Source: a virus. From it: a stretch of DNA of 36,299 bases. Both the position numbers and the translations under genes were made by a program. The stretch spans positions 1 to 36,299 of the IMG/VR virus record IMGVR_UViG_3300042480_000715; one strand, 5' to 3'. Under the pieces are notes generated by a model that ran no database searches, was not told the DNA's origin, and worked only from the letters and a program-made list of their open reading frames with translations. Numbering within the stretch: position 1 is the first letter of the stretch; each line of letters starts with the position of its first letter. Shown in pieces: positions 11,520 to 20,205 of this stretch.

Positions 11520-11712
11520 TTTGCTATATACTATATATAAAGATAGTTTTTAAAACTATAAAGATAGTTCTTTTTTCTTATATATTTAAAGTATACACTA
11601 TCCCTAACCTGGCTAAAATAGACTTATGGTAACAAATCGGACATTCCCTATTATAACAATTTGATAACTTTAAATATCATGTCCGTTTTGTCTATTATGG
11701 TATAATTTATTG

Positions 11713-11769
11713 TTGGCTAATACCTTGGTTTGTCCTATACCCACCGACCATGGTATTAGTCAATTTTTA
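11713..11769 (+). ncRNA. Possible short hairpin RNA
   Basis: Transcription from TATAAT at 11701-11706 would begin near 11713 and immediately meet CTAATACC-T-TGG paired with CCA-T-GGTATTAG (11717-11759) with a 19-nt loop, then TCAATTTTT. This has the shape of a roughly 55-nt terminated RNA or an attenuator. Purely structural evidence. Confidence 0.35.
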
Positions 11770-11772
11770 TGG

Positions 11773-11784
11773 TATAATCGCAGT
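11773..11784 (+). promoter_or_regulatory. Leaderless extended -10 promoter
   Basis: TGG-TATAAT (11773-11778), 6 nt, ATG at 11785. Confidence 0.7.
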
Positions 11785-12180
11785 ATGCCTATACACTCTT
11801 CTCTTGCTTTTGGTGCCGATCCAGTCACTATGCAATGGAGCGTTGTTAGAGGAGATACTGGAACTCTGAGAGTAGAGTTTTATGAAGATAATGAAGTAGA
11901 TTATTACGATACTACTGGATGGATTTTTAGAGCAACTGCTTATGATCAATCTGGTAATGTTTTAGATGCCCTGGATTGTGAGCCTGGAGAAGGTTTTGTA
12001 GATATTACAGCCTACCCTTCAGTTACAAAAAACTGGGGATTAAAATACTCATCTATCGTGGCTCAATTGCCATTTGATTTACAAGTAATAATTCCACAAG
12101 AGATTGAAGACACTGTTTGGACTCCTGTTATTGGAACCATTCAAGTATTAGGCGATGTTACACCAGGGGGTACACTATAA
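11785..12180 (+). CDS. Fibre/baseplate protein with RGD-type N-terminal domain
   Basis: 131 residues, from the ATG placed 6 nt after TATAAT; the TTG start at 11710 would include the hairpin and is rejected. The N-terminal stretch MQWSVVRGDTGTLRVEFYED resembles the starts of the 13335 and 21433 products, a beta-sandwich attachment domain by inference (compare BppU-like N-domains). No Cys-rich tail. It overlaps the next gene by one base (TAATG). Probably a small structural protein at the tail tip. Confidence 0.6.
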   Translation: MPIHSSLAFGADPVTMQWSVVRGDTGTLRVEFYEDNEVDYYDTTGWIFRATAYDQSGNVLDALDCEPGEGFVDITAYPSVTKNWGLKYSSIVAQLPFDLQVIIPQEIEDTVWTPVIGTIQVLGDVTPGGTL

Positions 12181-12575
12181 TGGCAGTTATTAAGATTGTT
12201 CCAATGCCAGGCGCAGTTGGAGACAAGGGAGACGAAGGAGCCGTAGGCCCTCAAGGTCCACAAGGAGCACAAGGTTTACAGGGACCCGCAGGTGCTGACG
12301 CACTATGGTCTTACAATGGTGAATACAACCCAGGTGCAGGATATGCAGTTGGAGATGTTGTAACATACGAAGGACAACTTTGGTATCGCAAGCATCCTAA
12401 TGGTGGAAACGTTGGAGACACACCATCAGAAGGATTTATTTGGGATTTACTTGCAGCAAAAGGTGCAGATGCTGAACTACCAATTGGTGTTAACTCATCC
12501 TTTACTATTGGAAATCAAACTTTTAATATTGTAAATGGAATTATTACATCTATTGATGTAAACATTCAAGCATAA
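12180..12575 (+). CDS. Collagen-like protein with chitin-binding-type domain
   Basis: 131 residues. Residues 10-39 are Gly-X-Y collagen repeats (GPQGPQGAQGLQGPAG). Residues 42-91 match the carbohydrate-binding CBM5/12 (ChtBD3) pattern, with WSYNGEYNPGAGYAVGDVV and LWYRKHPN. The C-terminus is a short beta tail. The protein should trimerise and bind surface glycan, so it is a likely receptor-binding fibre. The ATG overlaps the upstream stop. Prolines in the repeat are mostly in position X, not Y. Confidence 0.75.
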   Translation: MAVIKIVPMPGAVGDKGDEGAVGPQGPQGAQGLQGPAGADALWSYNGEYNPGAGYAVGDVVTYEGQLWYRKHPNGGNVGDTPSEGFIWDLLAAKGADAELPIGVNSSFTIGNQTFNIVNGIITSIDVNIQA

Positions 12576-12583
12576 TAACGTGA

Positions 12584-12595
12584 GATAATAACTCC
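12584..12595 (+). promoter_or_regulatory. Leaderless extended -10 promoter
   Basis: TGA-GATAAT (12584-12589), 6 nt, ATG at 12596. Confidence 0.6.
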
Positions 12596-13327
12596 ATGGC
12601 TGTTTCTAAATCTATGGATTTTCCAGGTGCAAAAAAATCTTCTTATGCTGCACAAGTAGAACAAAGTCAAGCATCTCCTACTGTGGATAATGCTCTTTCA
12701 TTTCTTCCAGTCCCTGGCCCAGTAGGACCACAGGGACCCGCAGGTAGAGACGGTAGAGATGGAAAAGAAGGACCTGAAGGACCAGAAGGAAAGCCAGGAC
12801 AAAAGGGTGATAAAGGTCCAGCAGGAAAAGATGGAGCAAGTTCTTTATCTTCTTCAGGACAACAAGCAGGATGGGCATCATACACAAACACTATTGACAA
12901 ACCAACAAAACTCGGAGTATCTCAAGGAAACGATGGATGGGTAACGCTTTTGTTAGACACAAAGGACAAATCACAAAATGAGACATACCTTCCTAAAGGT
13001 TGTACTAGCCTTTGGAATAGTCATCAAAGAGCCCTTAACTTTCACGGTATCAAAGAAGGCTCCCAAGTATTCGTAACATACAACTTTGAACTAACTACCT
13101 ATACGGCTAATACTGAGGTTTGGCTAAGGACATATTTTGCAAGTAAGGATCAGGAGTTTGTTCAGTTTGTAGGATCACTTAAGTATCAGAACGTCTACAA
13201 CCTTTCAGTTACTCAAAATATATTTATCGAAGACAAGGCTATGTGGGGCAACGGAGCAGTACCTCAAATTAGAACAGACTTTGATGCCTCCGTAATTCTC
13301 AATTCTGTATACGTCAGCGTGGTATAA
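12596..13327 (+). CDS. Collagen-like tail fibre with globular head
   Basis: 243 residues. N-terminal attachment region to about residue 38, then Gly-X-Y repeats at residues 40-82 (GPAGRDGRDGKEGPEGPEGK), then a 160-residue beta-rich C-terminal domain, the usual design of trimeric phage fibres with a receptor-binding tip. The start is 6 nt after a -10 box with no ribosome-binding site. Antisense ORFs over the repeat are artefacts. Confidence 0.75.
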   Translation: MAVSKSMDFPGAKKSSYAAQVEQSQASPTVDNALSFLPVPGPVGPQGPAGRDGRDGKEGPEGPEGKPGQKGDKGPAGKDGASSLSSSGQQAGWASYTNTIDKPTKLGVSQGNDGWVTLLLDTKDKSQNETYLPKGCTSLWNSHQRALNFHGIKEGSQVFVTYNFELTTYTANTEVWLRTYFASKDQEFVQFVGSLKYQNVYNLSVTQNIFIEDKAMWGNGAVPQIRTDFDASVILNSVYVSVV

Positions 13328-13334
13328 TAAAACC
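13323..13334 (+). promoter_or_regulatory. Leaderless extended -10 promoter
   Basis: TGG-TATAAT (13323-13328) overlaps the stop of the previous gene; 6 nt to the ATG at 13335. Confidence 0.7.
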
Positions 13335-13799
13335 ATGGCATTTCCAGCAACCTATGATTTTAACTACTATAAGGGTGATACCTTTGAATTTCGTATCTAC
13401 CCGAAAAAGAACGATGGAACGGTTTTTGACCTAAGTACTTTCTATATTCCAACAAACTATGCCAACACACCAGACGATGTAACAGATACTGTTGCTCCAT
13501 ATGATAGTGCTCAGTTTACAATATCAAATGTTCGTGGCTCCACTGGTCTTGCTACAGGAATGCCACTTAAATGTTTTGCCAGAGTGTCAGATGACAACAC
13601 ATTCGTACAGTGTGCAATTAGACCAGCAGAAGGAAATCAACTGATTGCTGGAACAGAATATGTGTATGACGTTGAAGTTAAAAAGCCATCAGGATTGTCT
13701 GGCACTGGAAGTTATGAAGTTGTCCAGACATTGCTTACTGGAAAAATAACAATTACAGATCAGGTTACAGGCGCAACGTCTGCAACATCAGGTGCTTAA
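13335..13799 (+). CDS. Tail/fibre-associated beta protein
   Basis: 154 residues. The start (FNYYKGDTFEFRIYPKKNDG) matches the xGDxxxFRV pattern of the 11785 and 21433 products. A beta-sandwich is likely, ending in a Thr/Ala/Ser-rich tail. Leaderless start. The stop overlaps the next ATG (TAATG), so the next gene is coupled to it. Confidence 0.6.
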   Translation: MAFPATYDFNYYKGDTFEFRIYPKKNDGTVFDLSTFYIPTNYANTPDDVTDTVAPYDSAQFTISNVRGSTGLATGMPLKCFARVSDDNTFVQCAIRPAEGNQLIAGTEYVYDVEVKKPSGLSGTGSYEVVQTLLTGKITITDQVTGATSATSGA

Positions 13800-14395
13800 T
13801 GGCAGACATCCTTTTATCAAATGACGACCTAACAGTCTTTGGTGGACCAGAAACAATTAGTCTTGATTTAGATATAGGACCACAGGGTGATCGTGGAAGC
13901 ATTATCGTGGGATCAAATGGAAATCCACAAGATGCAAATGTTAATGCTGCAATAGTTCAAAGCCTTCAAGCATTAGATATTGCAATTGACTATAATCCAG
14001 CATCTGCAACATATAAGACAGTTTTTCAAAGAGTAGCAACAGCAACAGGAACACAATGGACGACAATGTTCAACCTAAAAACAAACTACTATTCTTCAAT
14101 TAAAGAGGAAGTTGCTGTTAATGGAACATTAGAAATAACACCAATAAATGTTGCAGATATTTACGGATCATCTGGTGTGACAGCAGCAACATCAAATGCC
14201 TTCAATATCCAGTACTCAGTATCCTCACCAGACTCTGCTGGTCCTTTAGCAACAACTCTTTTAATAAAGCCACTAATAACTAGTCAAGGCTTTTTGGCAC
14301 TACCACTTGAAATAAAGGGTGTAGAATATATTGATGACGCTTGGCAGCCTATGGCTGGTCCAAAGCGTGTTCATTTATTTATTACGGTGGTATAA
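13799..14395 (+). CDS. Putative fibre protein with short collagen-like stretch
   Basis: 198 residues. Residues 27-35 (GPQGDRGSI) are a very short Gly-X-Y element; the remainder is beta-rich and aromatic-poor, with no family recognised. Its position between fibre genes suggests a structural role. The promoter-like TGG-TATAAT for the next gene overlaps its stop codon. Confidence 0.6.
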   Translation: MADILLSNDDLTVFGGPETISLDLDIGPQGDRGSIIVGSNGNPQDANVNAAIVQSLQALDIAIDYNPASATYKTVFQRVATATGTQWTTMFNLKTNYYSSIKEEVAVNGTLEITPINVADIYGSSGVTAATSNAFNIQYSVSSPDSAGPLATTLLIKPLITSQGFLALPLEIKGVEYIDDAWQPMAGPKRVHLFITVV

Positions 14396-14409
14396 TGACA
14401 AGAGGTGAT
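14391..14409 (+). promoter_or_regulatory. Extended -10 promoter and ribosome-binding site
   Basis: TGG-TATAAT (14391-14396) followed by AGAGGTGAT (14401-14409), which serves the GTG start at 14415. Here the spacing does not fit a leaderless start in frame. Confidence 0.5.
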
Positions 14410-14414
14410 TTATA

Positions 14415-16574
14415 GTGGCAGCAGAAAATATTGACAAAACCCCTACGGGTACTGGGCCTTTTAACACCAAAATGCCAGGACTCGGAGATCCTGCCGATAT
14501 CCAAGCAGCATTAAGACTTTATCACTATGGATCAGACACTTATGATGCAGCAGCACAAACCCCAGGCCCTCTCCCAATCCCCTCAATTGCAAACTACCTT
14601 AAAACTCTTACAGATGCAATCGCTGCTGAAACAGCAGCACGTGTTGCTCATCAAAACAAGACAACAGATGTCCACGGTATAGCAAATACTGCAAATCTAG
14701 CATCACAGGCATATGTAATTAATGCTCTAGAAGGTGCTACAGCAGAATATCCAAACCTTGCAGGAGATGGCCTTGAATGGAACGGTATCGATGAAAGATT
14801 TGATCTTGATCCATCTCTACTAAATAATAATACTGTAGTAGTAAAGACATCTGCTTTTACTTTAGATCCCCTCGATGTTAATAAAACAATTTTTTTACAA
14901 ATGTCATCCCCAACAAACTTGTCTATCCCGCTAAATTCTGCTGTTAATATACCAATTGGATATAAATATAATTTAGTTGAAATTGGTTCAGCAAGAACAA
15001 CTTTTGTTCCAGCATCTGGAGTAACTGTTGGAAGTAAGAACTCACAACTATTTTTAGATGGAACTTACAGTAAAGGAACTCTTGTAAAGATTGCAACAGA
15101 TAGTTGGGTTTTGTATGGAGATGTTTATGAAGGCGTTGCAGTAGCACCTACACCAGCACCTACACCTGCTCCAACCCCAGCACCTACTCCAGCACCAACT
15201 CCTGCACCTACATCTACACCAACACCAACACCAACTTCAGGAACTCCTACTCCTACACCAACACCAACTTCAGGAACTCCTACTCCTACACCAACACCAA
15301 CTTCAGGAACTCCTACTCCTACACCAACACCAAGTTCAGGAACACCAACACCTACTCCAACACCAACTGCAATAATTGTTCCAACTCCAAGTCCAACACC
15401 AAGTTCAGGAACACCAACACCTACTCCAACACCAGGACCAACAGTCTGGTACTGCACATCAAATTATACTGAAGAGGCAGGAGGACAGTTTGAATGGGAT
15501 AGCAATATAACTGGATCTGTTTGTGGCGTTTCTGCTGTTGCATGTTCTACAGTTTCATACCCTGCACCACCAACTATTCCAAACTGTGTAACACCAACAC
15601 CAACACCAACACCAACTTCTGCAACAAGTCAATGGTATTGCTCTACAAGAGAAAATGATGGAACTACTGCTAATTACACAAGCGACACCAATAATACTAG
15701 TTGCAATAGCGTTGCTGCAACAATATGTGTTTATGGACCAGCAGGAACATCATATCCAGCATTCCCTGCATTCCCATGCAGTGGCACACCAACACCTGCG
15801 CCAACGCCTTCACCAACACCTACTCCAACGCCAACGGCCTCTCCTTGTAATCCAGACTGGAGTTTAATCCCTCAGTCACAATGTGCTGAATGTGGATTAG
15901 TATGGAATGCATCACTTGGTGAATGTGTTAGTACAGGAACACCAACACCAACACCAACTCCAACACCAACTCCAACTCCGACTTCAACAACAACCCCAGC
16001 ACCTACACCAACACCTACAAACAGTTTGTGTACAGATCCTTCAATTCTTAACCAATCACAATGCCAGGCTTGTGGATATTATTACAGCACAACATTTGGA
16101 GAGTGTTCTGCAACTCCATGGAATGGCACACCAGCACCAACTCCGACACCAACACCGACACCAACTCCTACTCCAACTCCTACTCCAACTCCAACTCCAA
16201 CTCCAACTCCAACTCCAACTCCAACACCAACACCAACACCTACTCCAACACCTACTCCATGTGCACAATTCTTCTGTGCAGCATACGGAGAATATATTTG
16301 TGTAGGAGATTTCTGTCCAAGCAATACACCTGCTCCAACCCCAGCACCTACACCTGCTCCAACCCCAGCACCTACACCTGCTCCAACCCCAGCACCTACA
16401 CCTGCTCCAACCCCAGCACCTACACCTGCTCCAACCCCAGCACCTACACCTGCTCCAACGACTGCTCCAACACCAGCACCTACACCAACACCAACATCAG
16501 CATGCACTGGATGTATTAGAAATTATTGCTATGAGCCTTGCCCATCATGCTGTAATGGCGATTGCGGATGCTAG
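14415..16574 (+). CDS. Giant Pro-Thr repeat fibre protein with Cys-rich modules
   Basis: 719 residues, GTG start with AGAGGTGAT upstream. Residues 1-115 are an attachment region including [13 protein letters not shown], as repeated in the 24735 adhesin. Residues 120-240 are a beta domain homologous to the adhesin's C-terminus (compare [13 protein letters not shown] and WVLYGDV). From residue about 244, long (PT)n and (PA/PT)n stretches separate five Cys-containing modules (for example [29 protein letters not shown]). The end is [20 protein letters not shown] plus CGC, nearly identical to the tail of the 26372 product. Pro and Thr residues are prime sites for hydroxylation and O-glycosylation, and the next operon encodes such enzymes. 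Secreted-mucin-like; likely a virion surface fibre. Confidence 0.75.
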   Translation: MAAENIDKTPTGTGPFNTKMPGLGDPADIQAALRLYHYGSDTYDAAAQTPGPLPIPSIANYLKTLTDAIAAETAARVAHQNKTTDVHGIANTANLASQAYVINALEGATAEYPNLAGDGLEWNGIDERFDLDPSLLNNNTVVVKTSAFTLDPLDVNKTIFLQMSSPTNLSIPLNSAVNIPIGYKYNLVEIGSARTTFVPASGVTVGSKNSQLFLDGTYSKGTLVKIATDSWVLYGDVYEGVAVAPTPAPTPAPTPAPTPAPTPAPTSTPTPTPTSGTPTPTPTPTSGTPTPTPTPTSGTPTPTPTPSSGTPTPTPTPTAIIVPTPSPTPSSGTPTPTPTPGPTVWYCTSNYTEEAGGQFEWDSNITGSVCGVSAVACSTVSYPAPPTIPNCVTPTPTPTPTSATSQWYCSTRENDGTTANYTSDTNNTSCNSVAATICVYGPAGTSYPAFPAFPCSGTPTPAPTPSPTPTPTPTASPCNPDWSLIPQSQCAECGLVWNASLGECVSTGTPTPTPTPTPTPTPTSTTTPAPTPTPTNSLCTDPSILNQSQCQACGYYYSTTFGECSATPWNGTPAPTPTPTPTPTPTPTPTPTPTPTPTPTPTPTPTPTPTPTPTPCAQFFCAAYGEYICVGDFCPSNTPAPTPAPTPAPTPAPTPAPTPAPTPAPTPAPTPAPTPAPTPAPTTAPTPAPTPTPTSACTGCIRNYCYEPCPSCCNGDCGC
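15140..16500 (+). repeat. Pro-Thr coding tandem repeats
   Basis: Blocks of ACACCAACACCAACT-type hexanucleotide repeats and a 24-nt unit CCTGCTCCAACCCCAGCACC(TACA) (16330-16460). They encode PTPT and PAPT runs and create spurious ORFs in all other frames. Copy number probably varies. Confidence 0.85.
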
Positions 16575-16575
16575 T

Positions 16576-16607
16576 CTATAGTGTATAATTGAATAAAACA
16601 ACTATAG
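16576..16607 (+). promoter_or_regulatory. Promoter flanked by inverted repeat
   Basis: TATAAT (16584-16589) lies between CTATAGT (16576-16582) and ACTATAG (16601-16607), a possible operator or 5' hairpin for the modification operon; AGAAGGAG precedes the ATG at 16620. Confidence 0.5.
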
Positions 16608-16619
16608 AAGGAGACATAA

Positions 16620-16859
16620 ATGTCAGAAGAACTAACTCCTTGGCAAAGATATAAACAAAATTTAGGAGAAACCAGGCCTTGGGATATTGTAAACCCTTCA
16701 ACAGAATGGGCACCTGCCGAGGTAGCAGAAGAAAGATACTCTATATGTAAAGCATGTCCAGAACTAATTAAATTAACAAAACAATGTAAAAAATGCGGAT
16801 GTTTTATGGTAGCAAAAACAAAACTACAAGGGGCAGTATGTCCATTAGGGAAATGGTAA
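16620..16859 (+). CDS. DUF6171-like Cys-rich protein
   Basis: 79 residues. C-terminal half: CKACPELIKLTKQCKKCGCF and CPLGKW, the pattern of the small phage/bacterial family DUF6171, with six Cys able to bind zinc or an Fe-S cluster. The N-terminus carries TPWQRYKQNLGETRPWD. Strong AAGGAG ribosome-binding site. It is the first gene of the operon with a 2OG oxygenase, radical SAM enzyme, glycosyltransferase and epimerase; an adaptor or carrier role is possible but untested. Confidence 0.7.
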   Translation: MSEELTPWQRYKQNLGETRPWDIVNPSTEWAPAEVAEERYSICKACPELIKLTKQCKKCGCFMVAKTKLQGAVCPLGKW

Positions 16860-16860
16860 T

Positions 16861-17532
16861 ATGGAAAAAATATTTTGGGAAAATGATAAAGGAATAATTT
16901 TTAACAAGTATAGAGCAATAGAAAGAACTGAGATTGCTCCTGGAATAATGTGTTATGAAAATGTAATACCCGAAGAAACTTTTAAAACTGTTGTTGTTGA
17001 TCTTGAAGAAGGAATGCAATCAGCGAGAATAGAATGGCTTGCAGCCCAGGTAAAAACTGGAGTTGGAGATTCTGTAGAGTCAAACGTAGACACAAAGTCA
17101 AGAGACACACAAACTATTAACATTCCGTATTCAGAAATAGAAAAAGACGATTACTCAGATATTGGAGCAGCATTTTACACTTCTATGGCTAATCTTTTTT
17201 TAGAAAATTTAGTTCCTTTAGAAATTAATTATCAAAATAATTACGGCATAGGTTGTTCATGGCATGACTCTTATCAAATATTAAAGTATGGAGTAGGTCA
17301 AAAATTTACAAATCATATAGATGATCATCCAGACTACCATAGAAGAGTATCAACCCTATATTATCTTAACGATAACTATTCTGGAGGAGAATTAAATTTT
17401 CCAAGATTTAATCTTTCTTTTAAGCCTAAAGCAAATCAGATGGTTATATTTCCTTCTACCTATGTTTACAATCATTCAGTATCTCCTGTTACTGAAGGAG
17501 AAAGATATGCAGTGGTTAGTTGGCTTAGATGA
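16861..17532 (+). CDS. 2OG/Fe(II) oxygenase, prolyl-hydroxylase-like (no. 2)
   Basis: 223 residues. Iron ligands H152-I-D154 and H205, 2OG-binding R215; core block LYYLNDNYSGGELNFPRF and SFKPKANQMVIFPS. N-terminal 130 residues are the usual helical support. It lies directly after the Pro-Thr fibre gene and its stop overlaps the radical SAM start (ATGA). Candidate substrate is a proline or other side chain in the neighbouring fibres (inference). Confidence 0.88.
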   Translation: MEKIFWENDKGIIFNKYRAIERTEIAPGIMCYENVIPEETFKTVVVDLEEGMQSARIEWLAAQVKTGVGDSVESNVDTKSRDTQTINIPYSEIEKDDYSDIGAAFYTSMANLFLENLVPLEINYQNNYGIGCSWHDSYQILKYGVGQKFTNHIDDHPDYHRRVSTLYYLNDNYSGGELNFPRFNLSFKPKANQMVIFPSTYVYNHSVSPVTEGERYAVVSWLR

Positions 17533-18464
17533 TAAAATTAGTTCAGTTAGACCCTAATGGTCTATGCAATCTTGGATGTTGGTTTTGTCCAGTAGCATAT
17601 GAAGAAAACCCAGTCATTGGGCGAGGCACCATGCCTATTGAGACAATTAGATCTGTTATTGAGCAATTAAAAAATGGTGTTGGAGATTTTGTAGATCCAT
17701 CATTTTCTTTTATTTATACAGCACACTATAATGAAGTTCTTCTTTATAAACACTTTAGAGAAATGCTTGACTTATTTAGAGAGCATGGACTTAGAACAAT
17801 GGTTCTTACCAATGGCTCTCCACTAACAAAAGACAAAATGGATATTATCAAAGAATACAGCGATGTTGTTGATATAATTCATTTTAATACCCCGTCTGCC
17901 GACGCTACCACTTGGGCAAAAATGACGGGCAAACCTGAAAAAATGCATCAAAGAGTTATGGATAATATTAGATACGCAATAGATAACTTTCCACATCAAA
18001 GAGTTTCAATGCAGGTAAACGGAATAAATGAAACTTCTCTTGGCTACATGGAGTTGTTAGAAAATGCTCCTGCAATAGACTTAAATGATAATACTGGAGA
18101 TACGGCTACTGCTGTAAAACAAATGAAAGAATCTTTTCCAGAAATAAGCATATATGCAAATACTTCTTTGGTTGATAGAGCAGGATATCTAGATACCCGT
18201 GGAATAATGAAAAACCAGATAACTGGCAAAGGAAGTGTTGTTGGTTGTAACAATATGGGCAGCAGACCAGACACCTGGATTCACATAAACGCTAACGGCG
18301 CTGTGTTTCTTTGCTGTAATGACTATGATTTTGAAACGGTATTTGGAAATGTAAATGATACTCCAATAAAGGAAATTTGGGAAAGTCAAGAAAGAAAGGA
18401 CATGATCAAGCATTCATATGAGAACTTTTGTACAACTTGTATTCATGCTATATGGAAAGAATAA
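17529..18464 (+). CDS. Radical SAM/SPASM-type enzyme
   Basis: 311 residues. CNLGCWFC (C13, C17, C20) is the CxxxCxxC site of the [4Fe-4S]-SAM cluster. The C-terminal region carries C240, CC at 262-263 and C301-x2-C304, the Cys pattern of a SPASM domain binding auxiliary clusters. SPASM enzymes typically modify peptides or proteins (sactipeptide, mycofactocin, anSME types). It overlaps both the oxygenase and the glycosyltransferase genes, so these three are translated together. Substrate unknown; the Cys- and Pro-rich fibre proteins are the obvious local candidates. Confidence 0.8.
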   Translation: MIKLVQLDPNGLCNLGCWFCPVAYEENPVIGRGTMPIETIRSVIEQLKNGVGDFVDPSFSFIYTAHYNEVLLYKHFREMLDLFREHGLRTMVLTNGSPLTKDKMDIIKEYSDVVDIIHFNTPSADATTWAKMTGKPEKMHQRVMDNIRYAIDNFPHQRVSMQVNGINETSLGYMELLENAPAIDLNDNTGDTATAVKQMKESFPEISIYANTSLVDRAGYLDTRGIMKNQITGKGSVVGCNNMGSRPDTWIHINANGAVFLCCNDYDFETVFGNVNDTPIKEIWESQERKDMIKHSYENFCTTCIHAIWKE

Positions 18465-19378
18465 TGAAAAAAAGCATCTTTATTCAAATAACATCTTATC
18501 ATGACTATGAACTTGAGAAGACTATAAGAAATGCTATAGATAAGTCATCAGGAGAAACAGAACTAGTTTTTGGTGTGCATTCAATTTTTTATGAAGACAA
18601 TTCTTGGATTGAGCCAGTAAGAAATATTGCTAATGTTAAGTTAATTGAAAGCAAAGCCCCAGAAAATCTTGGAATGGGGCTTGGTCGAGCCATCGCTCAT
18701 GATTTGTATAATGGAGAAGACTACTACTTTCAAATAGATGCTCATAGCAGGTTTGATCAGAACTGGGACACATTCTTAATAAACGAAATAGATACTCACA
18801 AAGGTAATGGATTTAAAAAGCCCTTAATTAGTCAGTACCCAAAGCCATTCTGGTACGAAGGCGATACAGAAAAAGTAAATCAACATAAAGAGGTCGTTAC
18901 TCAATTTTATTGGAAAGATAAAGAAAGATTTAAACACAACAGAATGCCAATGCAGGGCACTGTTTTAAATCCAGAAGGAAACATATTTTCCATCTCTGTA
19001 TCTGGAGGGTCTATTTTTACAGAAGGAGAATTCATAAAGCCAAACAAACTAATATTTGCTGACGGTGAAGAAATATTTATGGCAGCAAGAGCATATACTA
19101 GCGGATATGACTTCTTTGTTCCAAGCGAGATGTTTATGTATCATCTTTATTACGGCACAGAGGGTAAAAACGCAAGAAGGACTGTATACCCAGACTGGCC
19201 AGAACAAACAGCAGAACTAAATAAAATATCTGTTGACGAAATTAGGTTTGTATTAAGTGGAGAAGGAATAGTCGGAGAAGGAAGACTTGGAACAGAAAGA
19301 ACTTTATCTGAATACGGAAAGTTTTGTGGACTTGACTTTGTTAACGGAGAAATTTTAGACAATTATTATGAGTTCTAA
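18464..19378 (+). CDS. GlcNAc-transferase-like glycosyltransferase (GT60-like)
   Basis: 304 residues from the ATG at 18464 (TAATG overlap); the upstream ORF extension is rejected. FIQITSYHDYELEKTIRNAI, NLGMGLGRAIAHDLYNGED and FQIDAHSRF (DxH metal motif at 92-94) match the GlcNAc family (PF11397), which includes the Dictyostelium Skp1 hydroxyproline GlcNAc-transferase. Predicted to transfer HexNAc from a UDP-sugar to hydroxyproline or Ser/Thr in protein. The link to prolyl-hydroxylase-like neighbours and a Pro-Thr fibre is striking. Confidence 0.78.
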   Translation: MKKSIFIQITSYHDYELEKTIRNAIDKSSGETELVFGVHSIFYEDNSWIEPVRNIANVKLIESKAPENLGMGLGRAIAHDLYNGEDYYFQIDAHSRFDQNWDTFLINEIDTHKGNGFKKPLISQYPKPFWYEGDTEKVNQHKEVVTQFYWKDKERFKHNRMPMQGTVLNPEGNIFSISVSGGSIFTEGEFIKPNKLIFADGEEIFMAARAYTSGYDFFVPSEMFMYHLYYGTEGKNARRTVYPDWPEQTAELNKISVDEIRFVLSGEGIVGEGRLGTERTLSEYGKFCGLDFVNGEILDNYYEF

Positions 19379-20159
19379 AGTATTAGTAACTGGGTCTCGT
19401 GGGTATGTAGGAACTGCAACAAAAGAGTTGTTGGAAGATTACGGATATGAAGTAGTTGAAATAGATAGAAAAATTAATAAAGACACAAGGCTAATATTTA
19501 AGCACATTAAGCCAAATACTCTATCTTACATAATTCATCTATCTGCTAAAAAGTCTATTCAAGATTCTATAAAATATCCACTTTCATATTATATGAATAA
19601 TCTTTTTTCAACATTTATTATCGGAATGACCTCTAGATTTTTTGATATCCCAGTTGTATTTGCTTCCTCAGCAGCAGTCTATAATCCTTATAATCCATAC
19701 GCCAAGTCAAAACTTTTAGAAGAGAAGATCTTAAAGTCTTTATGCAAAAAACTTGTTATATTAAGATATTTTAACATTGTTGGAAAATCTAGTAAAACAA
19801 AAGACGATCAAAGTGGAAACATATTTTCAATAATTAACAAAGATCCAAACATAAGAATAAACAGCATCTCTTCAACAAGAGACTATGTTCATGTTTTAGA
19901 TATAGCAAAAGCCAATGTCTTATCTATTGAGTACCTTAAAGATAATGACTTTTTGCTTACAGATATTTTTACTGGAAACCAGTTTACTATGATTGATGTG
20001 GTAAATGAGTACAAGGCTAATGGTGTTATTATTAATTATACCGTTTTGCATTTGCCAGACCTAACGGTTCTACCAGAAATAGATAACAGAGACCTTCTTG
20101 GATGGTTTCCTTCTTACACTTTCTCAGATGGCGTTAAGTCAGAGATTAGTTTTAGATAA
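19368..20159 (+). CDS. GalE-like UDP-sugar epimerase
   Basis: 263 residues, shorter than classical GalE (about 330). Extended SDR fold: TGSRGYVG nucleotide-binding motif (8-15), SSAAVY (100-105), catalytic Y111-AKS-K115, then ILRYFNIVG and RDYVHVLDIA typical of UDP-glucose/GlcNAc 4-epimerases. The start overlaps the glycosyltransferase gene by 11 nt. It probably supplies UDP-Gal or UDP-GalNAc for the neighbouring transferase. A bidirectional terminator follows. Confidence 0.8.
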   Translation: MSSKVLVTGSRGYVGTATKELLEDYGYEVVEIDRKINKDTRLIFKHIKPNTLSYIIHLSAKKSIQDSIKYPLSYYMNNLFSTFIIGMTSRFFDIPVVFASSAAVYNPYNPYAKSKLLEEKILKSLCKKLVILRYFNIVGKSSKTKDDQSGNIFSIINKDPNIRINSISSTRDYVHVLDIAKANVLSIEYLKDNDFLLTDIFTGNQFTMIDVVNEYKANGVIINYTVLHLPDLTVLPEIDNRDLLGWFPSYTFSDGVKSEISFR

Positions 20160-20162
20160 TAA

Positions 20163-20200
20163 AATACCCCCAAGGATTTCTCCAAGGGGGTATTCTTTTT
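20163..20200. terminator. Bidirectional intrinsic terminator
   Basis: AATACCCCC paired with GGGGGTATT (20163-20194), inner GGA/TCC pairs, then TC and T5 on the plus strand. It separates the convergent epimerase and lysin genes. Confidence 0.9.
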
Positions 20201-20205
20201 ATATA

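Larger units (their letters stand above)
11520..11784. other. Intergenic control region with hairpins and two promoters
   Basis: It contains ATAGTTTTTAAAACTAT followed by a T6 tract (possible terminator of the 11253 gene), two inverted CGGACATT motifs (11632-11645 and 11679-11692), a TGG-TATAAT promoter (11701-11706), a large hairpin (11717-11759) followed by a T-run, and the leaderless promoter of the next gene. Confidence 0.55.

Noticed and set aside
12667-12900. Minus-strand GPxGP-rich ORF
   Set aside because: Antisense reading of the collagen repeat.
12180-13327. Collagen repeats as the main prolyl 4-hydroxylase substrate
   Set aside because: Prolines are mostly in position X; animal-type 4-hydroxylation targets position Y. 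PT, PA and FFP repeats are better candidates, though 3-hydroxylation is not excluded.
15140-16460. Tandem repeats as a CRISPR array
   Set aside because: Units are contiguous and coding, without unique spacers or cas genes.
15125-16507. Minus-strand Gly-Val ORFs and plus-strand Gln/His or Asn/Ser/Thr ORFs
   Set aside because: Alternative-frame readings of the Pro-Thr hexanucleotide repeats.
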